Assembly: GCA_017999985.1 (NCBI GenBank) | Contig: JAGNKU010000002.1 | Coordinates: 186,001-250,000 of the forward strand | Origin: Phycisphaerae bacterium | GTDB taxonomy: Bacteria > Planctomycetota > Phycisphaerae > UBA1845 > Fen-1342 | Length of the DNA stretch: 64,000 bases | Direction: 5' to 3' | Shown here: positions 35,721 through 44,870 of the stretch, piece by piece | Layout of the letters: each line of letters begins with the position of its first letter | Position numbering within the stretch: position 1 is the stretch's first letter | Position numbers and translations under genes: made by a program | Notes under the pieces: model-generated | Seen by the model: only the letters and a program-made list of their open reading frames with translations | What the model was told of the DNA's origin: nothing | Database searches by the model: none

Positions 35721-36938
35721 ATGAGCCCACTGACCGTCATCGCCGAATCGCTGCACAGCCTGGGCAAGAACAAGGTCCGCACCGCACTCTCGATCCTCGG
35801 CATCGTGATCGGGATCGGGGCGGTCATCGCCATGGTCGCCGTCGCGACCGGCGCGCAGCGCAAGGTCGAGCGCGAGATCGCCGCCATCGGCGACGACTGG
35901 CTCACGATCTGGTACATGGGCGAGACGCGCGGCGGCGTGCATCGCGACCAGGCGACGCCGCTGAACATGACCCGCGACGATGCCGAGGCCATCGTGCGCG
36001 AGTGCCCCGCCGTGCGGGCGGCCTCGCCGACCAACCGCGTCCCCGCACAAGTGATCTCCCAGTATGGCAACTACCGCTCCGGCGTGATGGGCGTCTACCC
36101 GAGCTTCTTCGACATCCGCCGCTGGAATTGCTCCGTCGGCCGCTGCTTCGACTACGAAGAGATGGCCATGAACGCGAAGGTCTGCTGCATCGGGTCGACG
36201 GCCGCGCGCGAGCTGTTCGGCGCGGTGCCGCCGGTGGGGCAGACGATTCGCGTGAACCGCGTCGCGTTCGAGGTGATCGGACTGTTGGAGTCGAAGGGCG
36301 TCGGCAGCGACGGCCGCGACTTCGACGACATCATCCTCTTCCCGTTCACGTCGTTTCAACGCCTGATTGCGGGCAACGAGCCTTCGGGCACGCTCTTCGC
36401 GGCGGCGAAGCCCGGGGTGCCCCTCGCGGAGGCCAAGAAGCAGATCCGCGATCTGCTGCGGCAGCGCCGCCGGCTCGGGGACACGGACGAAGACACCTTT
36501 CGGATCATGGACCGGTCGCTGATGGCCCAGGCCAACGCCGAAGCCACCCGGACCTTCAACCTGCTGCTGACGTCCATCGCGTCGATCTCGTTGATCGTCG
36601 GCGGCGTCGGCATCATGAACATCATGCTCGTGTCGGTGACGGAGCGCACGCGCGAAATCGGGTTGCGCATGGCAATCGGCGCCAACGGGCTGCACGTCCT
36701 CGGGCAGTTCCTGTGCGAGGCGGTCGTGCTCTGCGCGATCGGCGGACTGTTCGGCTTCGCCGCCGGCTGGGGCGTGGCCAACGTCGTGTCGCAGCGGCTG
36801 GGCTGGGAGACCGAGGTGTCGTACTGGATGGCCGCGGTGGCGATCGCCTTTGCGACCGGTGTCGGGCTGTTCTTCGGGTTCTATCCAGCCTGGCGCGCCA
36901 GCCGGCTGAATCCCATCGACGCGCTGCGGTTCGAGTAA
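35721..36938 (+). CDS. MacB-type ABC permease (FtsX/MacB_PCD family)
   Basis: This 405-residue permease has an N-terminal helix (TALSILGIVIGIGAVIAMV), a large periplasmic domain of about 220 residues, and three C-terminal helices. They begin at TSIASISLIVGGVGIMNIMLVSVTERTREIG and end in the MacB-typical ARASRLNPIDALRFE. With the ATPase and adaptor it forms a tripartite exporter of drugs, peptides or lipids. The substrate cannot be told from sequence. Confidence 0.93.
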   Translation: MSPLTVIAESLHSLGKNKVRTALSILGIVIGIGAVIAMVAVATGAQRKVEREIAAIGDDWLTIWYMGETRGGVHRDQATPLNMTRDDAEAIVRECPAVRAASPTNRVPAQVISQYGNYRSGVMGVYPSFFDIRRWNCSVGRCFDYEEMAMNAKVCCIGSTAARELFGAVPPVGQTIRVNRVAFEVIGLLESKGVGSDGRDFDDIILFPFTSFQRLIAGNEPSGTLFAAAKPGVPLAEAKKQIRDLLRQRRRLGDTDEDTFRIMDRSLMAQANAEATRTFNLLLTSIASISLIVGGVGIMNIMLVSVTERTREIGLRMAIGANGLHVLGQFLCEAVVLCAIGGLFGFAAGWGVANVVSQRLGWETEVSYWMAAVAIAFATGVGLFFGFYPAWRASRLNPIDALRFE

Positions 36939-36950
36939 TGCGCCACGCTC

Positions 36951-36990
36951 GACCCTCCCCCCGCCCCCTCGCTGCGAGGGAGCGGAGTTC
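36951..36990. repeat. Dispersed GC hairpin copy between convergent genes
   Basis: CCCTCCCCCCGCCCCCTCGC, a short turn, then GCGAGGGAGCGG. It is related to the 48-bp unit at 9173. CTCGC/GCGAG can pair and might terminate either convergent gene. Confidence 0.45.
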
Positions 36991-38092
36991 ATCCGAGCAC
37001 GCGGCAAACTTCGTCTTCCGTGGTGAGGTTCGCATCGACCAGGCGCTGCGCGTCGGCGCGCAATGAGCCCGGGGACAACGCCGGCTGGGCCAGTGCCGCT
37101 ACGTCCGCGCCGTCCAGGATCGCCTGCCGCAGCGCCGCCGACAGCGTCACGCAGTGCCCGATCGCGGTCCGCCCGGCATAGCCGCTGCCGAGACAGCGTG
37201 GGCAATCCATCCGCCCCGCCCTACCGACGCAATCGGGGCACACAGTGCGCAGCAACCGTTGCGCCAGCACCGCGTGCAGCGTGCTGGTGATCTGGTACGC
37301 CGGCAGGCCCATCTCGCGCAGCCGCACGATCGCTTCCGCCGGCGAGCCACTGTGCATCGTGGACAGCAGGAGGTGGCCCGTGAGCGCCGCCTCGACGACC
37401 AGCCGGGCCGTCTCGGCGTCGCGGACCTCGCCGATCATCAACACCTGCGGGTCCTGGCGGAGCAGGCTGCGCAGCGCCACCGGGTATGTCAGCCCGCGCT
37501 CCGGCTGCACCTCGACCTGCGTGATCCCATCCAGCCGAATCTCGACCGGATCCTCCAGCGAGATGATGCTCACCCCCGGCCGCTGGGCCAGGATGCGCTG
37601 CAGCAAGGCATGCAACGTCGTGGTCTTGCCGCTGCCCGCCGGGCCACAAACGAGCAGCAGCCCCTGCGGTTGCGACAGCAGCGCCTCCAACCGGGCAATC
37701 AGGGCCAGCGCGTGCCCCAACTCATCCAGCGTCCGCGCGCGCACCGTCTCGCCCAGCAAGCGCAGCACCACGCGCTCGCCGTAGATCGTCGGAAACGTCG
37801 CCACGCGAATATCGCACCGCGGCAGACCCGGCACGTTGGCGATGCTCCCCTCCTGCGGCAGATCGGACCGGTACGTCAACAGGCCGGCCATGACTTTCAG
37901 CCGGGCGACAACGTTGGGCGCGATCGCCGCCGGCACATCCTCAACGTCGGTCAGCAGCGCATCGACCCGAAACCGCACGCGCAACCCGGTCCGCCCCGGC
38001 TCGAAGTGCACGTCGCTTGCCCGGGCCGCCAGCGCCCGCCGCAGCAGCTCATTAACCAGCTCAACCACGCCCTCGGCAGGAGTCTGTGCCAT
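36989..38092 (-). CDS. GspE/PilB-like secretion ATPase lacking the N-terminal domain
   Basis: This 367-residue ATPase has ASDVHFEPG, RVRFRVDA, Walker A CGPAGSGKTTTLHALL, SLEDPVEIRLDGITQVEV, the Walker B-like QDPQVLMIGEVRDAETA, a HLLLSTMHSG histidine box and a tetracysteine zinc site CPDCVG...CPRCLG. Full GspE/PilB proteins also carry an N-terminal N1E domain of about 150 residues, which is absent here. No other type II secretion or pilus gene is nearby. The start at 38092 sits at the N-terminus of the core domain. Confidence 0.88.
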   Translation of the reverse strand: MAQTPAEGVVELVNELLRRALAARASDVHFEPGRTGLRVRFRVDALLTDVEDVPAAIAPNVVARLKVMAGLLTYRSDLPQEGSIANVPGLPRCDIRVATFPTIYGERVVLRLLGETVRARTLDELGHALALIARLEALLSQPQGLLLVCGPAGSGKTTTLHALLQRILAQRPGVSIISLEDPVEIRLDGITQVEVQPERGLTYPVALRSLLRQDPQVLMIGEVRDAETARLVVEAALTGHLLLSTMHSGSPAEAIVRLREMGLPAYQITSTLHAVLAQRLLRTVCPDCVGRAGRMDCPRCLGSGYAGRTAIGHCVTLSAALRQAILDGADVAALAQPALSPGSLRADAQRLVDANLTTEDEVCRVLG

Positions 38093-38143
38093 CGGTATTC
38101 CGTGACCTCCGGCGGCCGCGCGCCGGCGCACGCCGCCACAGAG

Positions 38144-39868
38144 TTATACGCGAAACAGCGCGCCGAGACGTTTTCCGAGCGCCAAAGATGCACCGATGAT
38201 GGTCGCCGTCAGGATGATCATGCCCCACACGCCCAACGCCGCCGCCATCTGCAGTCCGACTTCGGGATTGTCGGTGATGTCGTAGATCGCCTTGGTCATG
38301 GGGTAGGCGCCCTTGTCGAACGCCAGAATCAGGCTGTCCGAGACCTCCAGCATGGAGCGGCTGAACACCAGCAACCCGCCCGCGATGAAGTTCGCCGTCA
38401 GCAGCGGCACCGTGATCCGCAGCATGGTCCGCAGCGGCCCGGCCCCGAGGTTGATCGCCGCTTCTTCCAGCGCTTCCGATGCCTGCTCCAGCCCCGCCGC
38501 GCACGACCGGACCTGGAACGGCAGCCGGCGGACCGCGTACGCGATCACCAGCAGCGGCGTCGGATCGTGCTTGAGGGGGTTGAGGAACTCGAGCGGCGTT
38601 TCGCCCTGGGTCATCACGAAATAGCCGAACGCCATCACGAGCCCCGGCACCGCCAACGGCAGCATCGCCAGGCTGTCGAGCAGCGCGGTCAGCCACGAAC
38701 GTCGGCGAACAACGAGGTACGCGATCGCGAAGCCGAGCACCAGGTCGACCACCGTCGCGATGATCGAGTACTTGAAGCTGTTGACGACGCTGACCGCGGC
38801 CATGCCGCGCCCGGGCTCGCCCAGTGCCACGACGTCGTGCAGCAGCGTGGCGTGGAAGCGCCAGGTGAGTTTTTCCGGTGAGAGCTCGATGACGCCGGTC
38901 GAGGTGAGGCTGCCGAGCACGACCGCGATGTGCGGCAGAACGGCGACGACGAACACCAGCGCGAACGGCAGCGTGACGAGCAGTGTGCCTCGCCAGCCCA
39001 GCCGCTGCGGCGCGCTCGCGACCGTCGCCTTCGCCATCATCCCTGGCACCGGTCGACCGAGGATGAGCTTCCCGACCAGGTAGAGGACGACGCTGACAAC
39101 CAGCATGACGGTGACGAGGGCGTAGGCCTCGCCGGTCGGGTTGGTCGTGCTCAACTGGTCGAAGACCTGCACGGCGGTCACGTCGCGGTAGCCTACCATG
39201 AGCGGCGTGCCCAACTCGGTGAAGGCCCAGATGAAGACGATCGTCGAACCGGCGAAGATGCCCGGGCGCATCAGCGGCAACGTGATCCGCCAGAAACGCC
39301 GCCAGCCGCCGGAGCCGAGGTTGCGAGCGGCCTCGTCGAGCGCGGGGTCGATGTTCGCCAGGGCCGCCTGGACGTTCAGGAATGTAATTGGGTACAGATA
39401 AAGGGCTTCCAGCACGACGCAGGACCAGAACGGGTACTGGAGCCAGTCGATCGGGTTGCCTGGGTCGATCCAGCCCCAGTGCGCCAGCAGCAGGTTGAGA
39501 CCGCCGTTACGCGAGAGCAGCCCCTTCATCCCGATGGCCCCGACGAACGGCGGCAGGATCATCGGCACCTGGACCAGGGCGAGCCACCAGCGCTTGCCGG
39601 CGAAGTTGAAACGCTCGGCCAGCATCACCAGCGGAATTGAAATGACCAGGCATAGTAGGGTTGAGAAGCCCGCCAGCCAGACGCTGTTCCAGAGCCCCTC
39701 CATGTACGCCGAGTAGCTGAAAACATCCTCGAACCACACGAGCGTGAAGCCCCCCGCGTCGTCCTCGAACCCTGCCCGCACGACGGCCCAGATGGGCGCA
39801 AGCAGCACGGCGGCCAGCACGGCCAGGAGCAGCAGTGTCAGACTCAGGGACGGCAACCGACGGCGCAT
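38144..39868 (-). CDS. Fused ABC permease, iron(III)-transport (FbpB) type
   Basis: This 574-residue protein has about 12 membrane helices in two BPD_transp_1 halves. Each half has an ATPase-contacting EAA loop: DEAARNLGSGGWRRFWRITLP in the first and EEAAINLGAGPLRTMLRITVP in the second. The double-length form is typical of FbpB-like iron(III) or 2-aminoethylphosphonate permeases. The ATPase and binding protein are not adjacent. The gene lies 51 nt upstream of the GspE-like gene on the same strand. Confidence 0.88.
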   Translation of the reverse strand: MRRRLPSLSLTLLLLAVLAAVLLAPIWAVVRAGFEDDAGGFTLVWFEDVFSYSAYMEGLWNSVWLAGFSTLLCLVISIPLVMLAERFNFAGKRWWLALVQVPMILPPFVGAIGMKGLLSRNGGLNLLLAHWGWIDPGNPIDWLQYPFWSCVVLEALYLYPITFLNVQAALANIDPALDEAARNLGSGGWRRFWRITLPLMRPGIFAGSTIVFIWAFTELGTPLMVGYRDVTAVQVFDQLSTTNPTGEAYALVTVMLVVSVVLYLVGKLILGRPVPGMMAKATVASAPQRLGWRGTLLVTLPFALVFVVAVLPHIAVVLGSLTSTGVIELSPEKLTWRFHATLLHDVVALGEPGRGMAAVSVVNSFKYSIIATVVDLVLGFAIAYLVVRRRSWLTALLDSLAMLPLAVPGLVMAFGYFVMTQGETPLEFLNPLKHDPTPLLVIAYAVRRLPFQVRSCAAGLEQASEALEEAAINLGAGPLRTMLRITVPLLTANFIAGGLLVFSRSMLEVSDSLILAFDKGAYPMTKAIYDITDNPEVGLQMAAALGVWGMIILTATIIGASLALGKRLGALFRV

Positions 39869-39965
39869 CGCGGGCGGATTTCCTCAGGTGCGCGGACACA
39901 TAAACGGGGGGTCACTATAGAGGATGCAATCCGAGTTGTCCCGCCAGTACACACCGGGTGGTTTA

Positions 39966-40035
39966 GGCGTCCCGCCCGTCGAACGGACGGACAAGATGCC
40001 CGTACCACCCGATTGAGGATGCCCGTACCACCCAT
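39966..40035. repeat. Dispersed repeat copy with duplicated CCCGTACCACCC core
   Basis: GGCGTCCCGCCCGTCG (39966-39981) is followed by two GATGCCCGTACCACCC cores. It matches the copy at 22249-22295. It occupies most of the 215-bp spacer between the iron-type permease and the next minus-strand gene. Confidence 0.7.
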
Positions 40036-40083
40036 TTCGGGATCGCCGTACCATGCGTCCGGCGACCGTCCGCGGACATCAGA

Positions 40084-40548
40084 CTATGTCGGCGTCGGCG
40101 GCAGAGCCGTCCCTGGAGGGATACTCGGCGGCATGCCGGGGCCTTGGGGTCGGACCCACACCTGGAACCGGCGTCGACCCAGCAACTCCCCCCCACTCAG
40201 CAGCTCGAATGCGTACTGCCCGGCCTCGGGGATTTTCACGCCCTGCATGGCAAAGAGCAGGTCCACGACCGCCAGCGGGTCCGGGGCCTCTACCGCGCCC
40301 TTGCCGCTGAACAGCACGGCATCGTCGGAGTCGCGCACGAGCCGGATTTCCAGCTCCACCCGGCCCACGATTTCCGTCACCGAAGCGAGGATCGCCAACT
40401 GGTGAATCGCCATGGGCACCTTCGGCACGAGGATCGTGTTGAAGATGCCGATGGCGCTCTTCTTGTTGCTCAGCTTGTCATCGATAACCTGGTCGCAGAC
40501 CAGGATCGAGACCAGCGTTGGGACCGCAGCCGGTTTGTGTTCGGTCAT
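40084..40548 (-). CDS. Conserved hypothetical protein (DUF6941-like)
   Basis: This 154-residue soluble protein has VSILVCDQVIDDKLSNKKSAIGIFNTILVPKVPM, a strand-rich middle (VELEIRLVRDSDDAVLF) and GQYAFELLSGGELLGRR. The pattern of an N-terminal LVCD and a GIFN motif with a C-terminal sandwich resembles the DUF6941 proteins, function unknown. It ends in a Pro-rich tail. The ribosome-binding site is GGGAGAA. It is divergent from the BatD gene. Confidence 0.6.
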   Translation of the reverse strand: MTEHKPAAVPTLVSILVCDQVIDDKLSNKKSAIGIFNTILVPKVPMAIHQLAILASVTEIVGRVELEIRLVRDSDDAVLFSGKGAVEAPDPLAVVDLLFAMQGVKIPEAGQYAFELLSGGELLGRRRFQVWVRPQGPGMPPSIPPGTALPPTPT

Positions 40549-40720
40549 GGCGTTCTCCCACGTCCATGTATGATAACGGGTCGGCGGCAGCGCGCCTGCC
40601 GCGCGGGTGGGTTCACCGGCGCGCGCTGGCCGCGTACAATGTTGTGCTCCGCCGCGCCACGGAGGCGTGGCGCCGAACTGGGTCCGAACCCGGCCCGCCC
40701 GTGGGGCCGTACTACCGGTC

Positions 40721-42466
40721 ATGAGGCGATACGCACCTGGCATCCGCTGGACGCTTGGACTGCTCGTGCTGGCGTGCGCGCCGGCGCTCGTCGCCCAGCC
40801 GAGTGTCGAACTGAAGGTCAACAGTCGCGAGCAGCATGCCGGGGAGGCGTTCACTGTCGCGATCGAAATCACCAACTTCCAGTCCTGCGAGCCGCCGAAG
40901 CTGCCGGAACTGGCCAACGCCACCGTCCGCGATCTGGGCGGCGCGTCCGACTTCGAGCAGACGTCCATCATCAATGGCCGCGTGACGCACTCGCGCTCCC
41001 GCACGTATTCGTTTGAGGTCACCCCGACAGCCGTGGGCGAACTTGTCATCCCCGCCGTCCCCGTCACGGTGGATGGCCAGGCGTTCAGGACGCGCCCCGT
41101 GACGCTGACCGTCCGGCCCAGCGATGCCGGCCAGCTCTGCCTCGCCGACATCGTGACCGGCCGCAGCCGCCTGTACGTCGGGCAGCGGGTGCCCATCACG
41201 CTCACCCTCTGGATCAAGCCCGCCCGCTACGGCAACCAGATCCTCGACGCCGGCACCATGCTCCGCCAGATCCGGCCGATCGAGTTTGGCCCGTTCCCGC
41301 TGCAGATCAGCAACGACCCGCGCCGCGCGCGGCCGCGTCCCGGGGGTGACCCGCAAGAGCTCTTTTATGCGTACGAATTCACGATCCAGTTCGTCGCCGA
41401 ACGACCGGGTCCGCTGACCTTCGACAACATTGAGATCGGCGTCGATTACCCGACGCGCGGTGGCATTCGCAACCTCCGCATCCGGCCAACCATCGAGTCC
41501 GTCGAAGTGCTACCGGTTCCCATGGAGGGCCGCCCCGCGGACTTCAACGGCGCAGTTGGACTATTCGACATCCGGGTGGGGGCCCAGCCGCGGACCGTTC
41601 GCGTGGGTGATCCCATCGAAGTGACCGTCGATCTGCTCGGAGAAGGCCCTGTCGAGACGCTGCCCCCGCCGCTGCTCAGCAGCAACGCCGCGCTCGTCGA
41701 GGGCTTCCGCCTGCCCACCGAGCTGTTGACAGGCGAGGTGTTCGAGGGCCGGCGGCGGTTTCGCTTCACCGTCCGCGCCAAGCGGGATGATGTGCGTGAG
41801 ATTCCGTCCATCGCCTACCCCTATTTCGATCCGGACGCGGAGCGCTTCGTGGTCGCCCGCAGCAAGCCGATCGCGCTCGAAGTGCTGCCGTCGGCGGAAG
41901 TCTCCGCCCCGGATGTCGCCGTGCCGCGTGCGCCGACTCCCGCGCCGGACGCGACGAATCTGCAGGCACTCGACGGCCTGCGCGACGTCGAGACCAGCGA
42001 ACTGGCGTTGCTGAGCAGCCCGGCGATCATCACGCCGCGCGCGGTTGCCATCGCTGCGTTCGCGCCGCCGGCCATCGCCTTCGCCGCCTGGGCCGGCCTG
42101 GTGTTCGTGCAACGCCGGTCGGCGGACCCCGCCCGGCTGCGGCGCCGCGCGGCCCTGCGTACCGCCCGCCGGCGCATAGACCAGGCGCGCAGCTACGCCG
42201 GCCCCGCGCTCGCCAGCGAAATCACAGCGGCGCTCGCCGGCTACCTGGCCGACCGCTTCAACGAGCCCCCGGCCCGTTTCGCGGGGGCCGCGGCGCTTGA
42301 ATTCCTGCAGGGTTGTGGCGTCCGGACCCAGCTGCTTGCGCAGTGGTCGGCGGTAATTCAGCGTTGCGAAGAAGCCGCGTTTGCCGGCGCCGCCCCGGCG
42401 GCCGGCGATGAGTTATGCACCCAGGCGGTTGCCTGTCTCCGGGCGTTGGAGCGGGAGCGACTATGA
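40721..42466 (+). CDS. batD: BatD-like protein (aerotolerance operon)
   Basis: This 581-residue protein has a signal peptide (LGLLVLACAPALVAQ) and repeated Ig-like strand domains: VNSREQHAGEAFTVAIEITN, SRLYVGQRVPITLTLWI, TVRVGDPIEVTVDLLGEGP. A C-terminal membrane helix follows (AVAIAAFAPPAIAFAAWAGLVFV), then a cytoplasmic helical tail. This is the BatD layout. Bat proteins form an envelope complex first linked to oxygen tolerance in Bacteroides. It overlaps the BatE-like gene as ATGA. BatA/BatB are not present. Confidence 0.85.
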   Translation: MRRYAPGIRWTLGLLVLACAPALVAQPSVELKVNSREQHAGEAFTVAIEITNFQSCEPPKLPELANATVRDLGGASDFEQTSIINGRVTHSRSRTYSFEVTPTAVGELVIPAVPVTVDGQAFRTRPVTLTVRPSDAGQLCLADIVTGRSRLYVGQRVPITLTLWIKPARYGNQILDAGTMLRQIRPIEFGPFPLQISNDPRRARPRPGGDPQELFYAYEFTIQFVAERPGPLTFDNIEIGVDYPTRGGIRNLRIRPTIESVEVLPVPMEGRPADFNGAVGLFDIRVGAQPRTVRVGDPIEVTVDLLGEGPVETLPPPLLSSNAALVEGFRLPTELLTGEVFEGRRRFRFTVRAKRDDVREIPSIAYPYFDPDAERFVVARSKPIALEVLPSAEVSAPDVAVPRAPTPAPDATNLQALDGLRDVETSELALLSSPAIITPRAVAIAAFAPPAIAFAAWAGLVFVQRRSADPARLRRRAALRTARRRIDQARSYAGPALASEITAALAGYLADRFNEPPARFAGAAALEFLQGCGVRTQLLAQWSAVIQRCEEAAFAGAAPAAGDELCTQAVACLRALERERL

Positions 42467-43362
42467 CGGGCTGCGCGAGCGTGGTTCCAGGTAGCGTCTG
42501 CCAACTTCCCTCCTTCCCTGGGAGGGGGCAGGGGAAACGTTTGATCTCCCGGCATCTCGCGTGCGTCGGGCTTCTCGCGTTGCTCGTCGTCACCCTGTTC
42601 GTTTCCCCCGTTCAGGCGGACTCACTCCCCCCGGCCCGCCAGCGCGAAATCCTCCGCGACGCCTTGCAGGCCTACGACCAGGCTGTCGCCATTGCTCGCC
42701 AAGATCCCACGCAGGCCGCTGACCTGTATCGCCAGTCCGCCGACGGGTTCCAGGCGCTCCGCGACGCCGGCCTGTGCAACGCCGGCCTAGAGTACAACCT
42801 CGGTAATGTCTACTTCCGCCTCGGCGATGTCGGGCGTGCAATTGTGCATTACCGCCGCGCCGTCGCGCTCGACCCCGGCGACGAGCGACTGGCCGCGAAC
42901 CTTCGCTATGCCCGCGACCGCGTGGAGCCGCGCATCACGGCCAGCGGCGAGACACGCCTCGCGCGGCAGATCCTCTTCTGGCACTACAACACGTCTGCGA
43001 CCGGCCGCTTCTGGGCATTGTCGCTGCTGTCCATCCTCGGTTGGCCACTTTTGTTCGCCGGCGTCCACTGGCGGAAACGCACACTCTGGATTCCCGGCGC
43101 GCTGGCTGCGGCGTTCGCACTCGCCGCGGCGGCGTCACTGAGCTGGCAGATTCACGACGAGGGCGTGCGTCCGCCGGCGGTGGTCGTCGCGGAAACGCAC
43201 CTGCGACTGGGTCGTGGCGAAGGTTCCGATCTCGCGTTGAAGCAGCCGCTCGGCCGGGGTGTCGAGCTGCGCATCCTCCAGCAAGTTGGCGATTGGGCGG
43301 AAGTCCGGTTGCCCAACGATCAGACCGGCTGGGTGCAGGCGGGCGCGCTCGAACGCGTCTAG
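42463..43362 (+). CDS. BatE-like TPR protein with SH3 domain
   Basis: This 299-residue protein (from ATG 42463) has a signal segment (LACVGLLALLVVTLFVSPVQA) and TPR repeats at about 70-150 (AADLYRQSADGFQALRDAGL, NLGNVYFRLGDVGRAIVHYRRAVALDPGDE). Two membrane helices come next, then a bacterial SH3 domain (LRLGRGEGSDLALKQPLGRGVELRIL, WAEVRLPNDQTGWV). The first 26 residues come from a dispersed GC hairpin repeat. TTG 42541 after AGGGG gives a cleaner N-terminus and may be the true start. It acts with BatD in the envelope. Confidence 0.8.
   Translation: MTGCASVVPGSVCQLPSFPGRGQGKRLISRHLACVGLLALLVVTLFVSPVQADSLPPARQREILRDALQAYDQAVAIARQDPTQAADLYRQSADGFQALRDAGLCNAGLEYNLGNVYFRLGDVGRAIVHYRRAVALDPGDERLAANLRYARDRVEPRITASGETRLARQILFWHYNTSATGRFWALSLLSILGWPLLFAGVHWRKRTLWIPGALAAAFALAAAASLSWQIHDEGVRPPAVVVAETHLRLGRGEGSDLALKQPLGRGVELRILQQVGDWAEVRLPNDQTGWVQAGALERV
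42496..42537. repeat. Dispersed GC hairpin copy at the start of the BatE-like gene
   Basis: CTTCCCTCCTTCCCT, a short turn, then GGGAGGGGGCAGGGG. It is related to the 9173 unit and lies between ATG 42463 and TTG 42541. Confidence 0.5.
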
Positions 43363-43374
43363 TCGCTGCGCCGC

Positions 43375-43524
43375 GTAACAAGGGAACGGGGTAACAAGGT
43401 GATAATGCGGGCCACTTCGCGCCCGTTGAGGGTGATTCATGCCGCCCGCCGTGCGCAGGGCGTGAATCTGCGCACGGGGCACACTTTGTTACGTTGTTGC
43501 CTTGTCACCTTGTCACGTTGTTGC
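43375..43524. repeat. Inverted pair of octanucleotide arrays flanking a 10-bp hairpin
   Basis: A four-unit array (43375-43406: GTAACAAG, GGAACGGG, GTAACAAG, GTGATAAT) and a five-unit array in the opposite sense (43485-43524: TTTGTTAC, GTTGTTGC, CTTGTCAC twice, GTTGTTGC) flank a perfect stem CCGTGCGCAG (43449-43458)/CTGCGCACGG (43468-43477). The hairpin and the T-rich array after it may terminate the BatE-like gene. The hslU stop lies 6 nt beyond. Confidence 0.8.
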
Positions 43525-43529
43525 GCCCG

Positions 43530-44870
43530 CTACAGCTCGTATTGGCTCCGCTCCTCGTCCGCGAGGATGTCCGCGAGCCGCATACGGACGTAGTCCACGT
43601 CGATCGTGACGTCCTTGTTCGCCGCATCGGACGCGTTGAAAGCGATCTCCTCAACGACCTTTTCGACAATCGTGTACAGCCGGCGGGCGCCGATGTTCTC
43701 CAGGATCTGGTTCGCGCGGAACGCCATCTGCGCCATCTCGACGATCGCCTCGTCGGTGAACTTCAGCGTCACACCCTCGGCCTGCATCAGCGCGACCTGC
43801 TGCTTGATCAGCGCGTTCTCCGGCTCCGTCAGGATGCGGTAGTAGTCCTCCGCGGCCAGGTCGGACAGCTCGACGCGGAGCGGAAACCGACCCTGCAGCT
43901 CGGGCATCAGGTCGCTCGGACGTGCCTGCGTGAACGCCCCCGCCGCGATGAAGAGGATGTGATCGGTCCGCACCATGCCGTAGCGCGTGCTGATGCTGGT
44001 CCCCTCGACCAGCGGCAGCAAATCGCGCTGCACGCCGCTGCGTGAAACCTCCGGCCCGGAGCCTTCCGTCAGCCCACTGCCGCAGATCTTGTCCAGCTCA
44101 TCCAGGAAGACCATGCCCGACTCTTCGCAGTGCCGGATCGCGCCGTGGTGCAGCGCATCCTGGTCGATCAGCCGGTCGATCTCCTGCTGCGTCATCAGCT
44201 CGAGCGCCTCGGGCACGGACATCCGCCGGCGGTGGCCGCGCGACGGGATGATCTTCTCCAGGAAGTGATCGAACTCCGGTCCCATCTGGTCGAGCCCCAT
44301 CGTGGCCATCACGTGCGACGGCACCATGCGCTCGTCCACGTGCACGTCCACGCTGCGCTCCGCCAGCCCGCCCGCCTGAAGCTGCTGCCGCAGCTTCTCG
44401 CGTGTCCGCTGCCGACGTTCAGCCTGCTCATCGCCGCCACCCTCGCCGGCATCCATGCCCGGCAGCAACTGGTCGAGAACGCGGTCTTCCGCCGCCTGCA
44501 CGGCCCGCTCGCGGACGCTGCGGGCGGCGCGCTCGCGTTCCATCGCCACCGCCCGCTCGACCAGGTCGCGGACGATGCTATCCACGTCGCGGCCGACATA
44601 GCCCACTTCAGTGAACTTCGTCGCCTCGACCTTGATGAACGGTGCGGCGACGAGCTGCGCCAGCCGCCGCGCAATCTCCGTCTTGCCGACGCCGGTCGGG
44701 CCAATCATCAGGATGTTCTTCGGGCAGACGTCGTTGCGCAGGGACTTCGGCAGTTGGAGGCGGCGCCAGCGGTTGCGGATCGCAATCGCCACGGCGCGCT
44801 TCGCGTCCTCCTGGCCGATGATGTACCGGTCGAGGGCGGCCACGATCTGGCGGGGTGTCAGCTCAGTCAT
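43530..44870 (-). CDS. hslU: ATP-dependent protease ATPase subunit HslU
   Basis: This 446-residue AAA+ unfoldase begins TPRQIVAALDRYIIGQEDAKRAVAIAIRNRWRR. It has Walker A GPTGVGKTEIARRLA, the EVGYVGRDVDSIVRDL pore region, an inserted I-domain, Walker B MVFLDELDKI and the C-terminal DEERSQYEL. HslU docks on the HslV peptidase. hslV usually lies just upstream, but here the upstream side is occupied by a divergent aminotransferase gene, so hslV must be elsewhere or absent. Confidence 0.95.
   Translation of the reverse strand: MTELTPRQIVAALDRYIIGQEDAKRAVAIAIRNRWRRLQLPKSLRNDVCPKNILMIGPTGVGKTEIARRLAQLVAAPFIKVEATKFTEVGYVGRDVDSIVRDLVERAVAMERERAARSVRERAVQAAEDRVLDQLLPGMDAGEGGGDEQAERRQRTREKLRQQLQAGGLAERSVDVHVDERMVPSHVMATMGLDQMGPEFDHFLEKIIPSRGHRRRMSVPEALELMTQQEIDRLIDQDALHHGAIRHCEESGMVFLDELDKICGSGLTEGSGPEVSRSGVQRDLLPLVEGTSISTRYGMVRTDHILFIAAGAFTQARPSDLMPELQGRFPLRVELSDLAAEDYYRILTEPENALIKQQVALMQAEGVTLKFTDEAIVEMAQMAFRANQILENIGARRLYTIVEKVVEEIAFNASDAANKDVTIDVDYVRMRLADILADEERSQYEL

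Noticed and set aside
34821-37205. Minus-strand open frame of about 794 codons
   Set aside because: It is the complement of the MacAB genes and shows only shadow composition.
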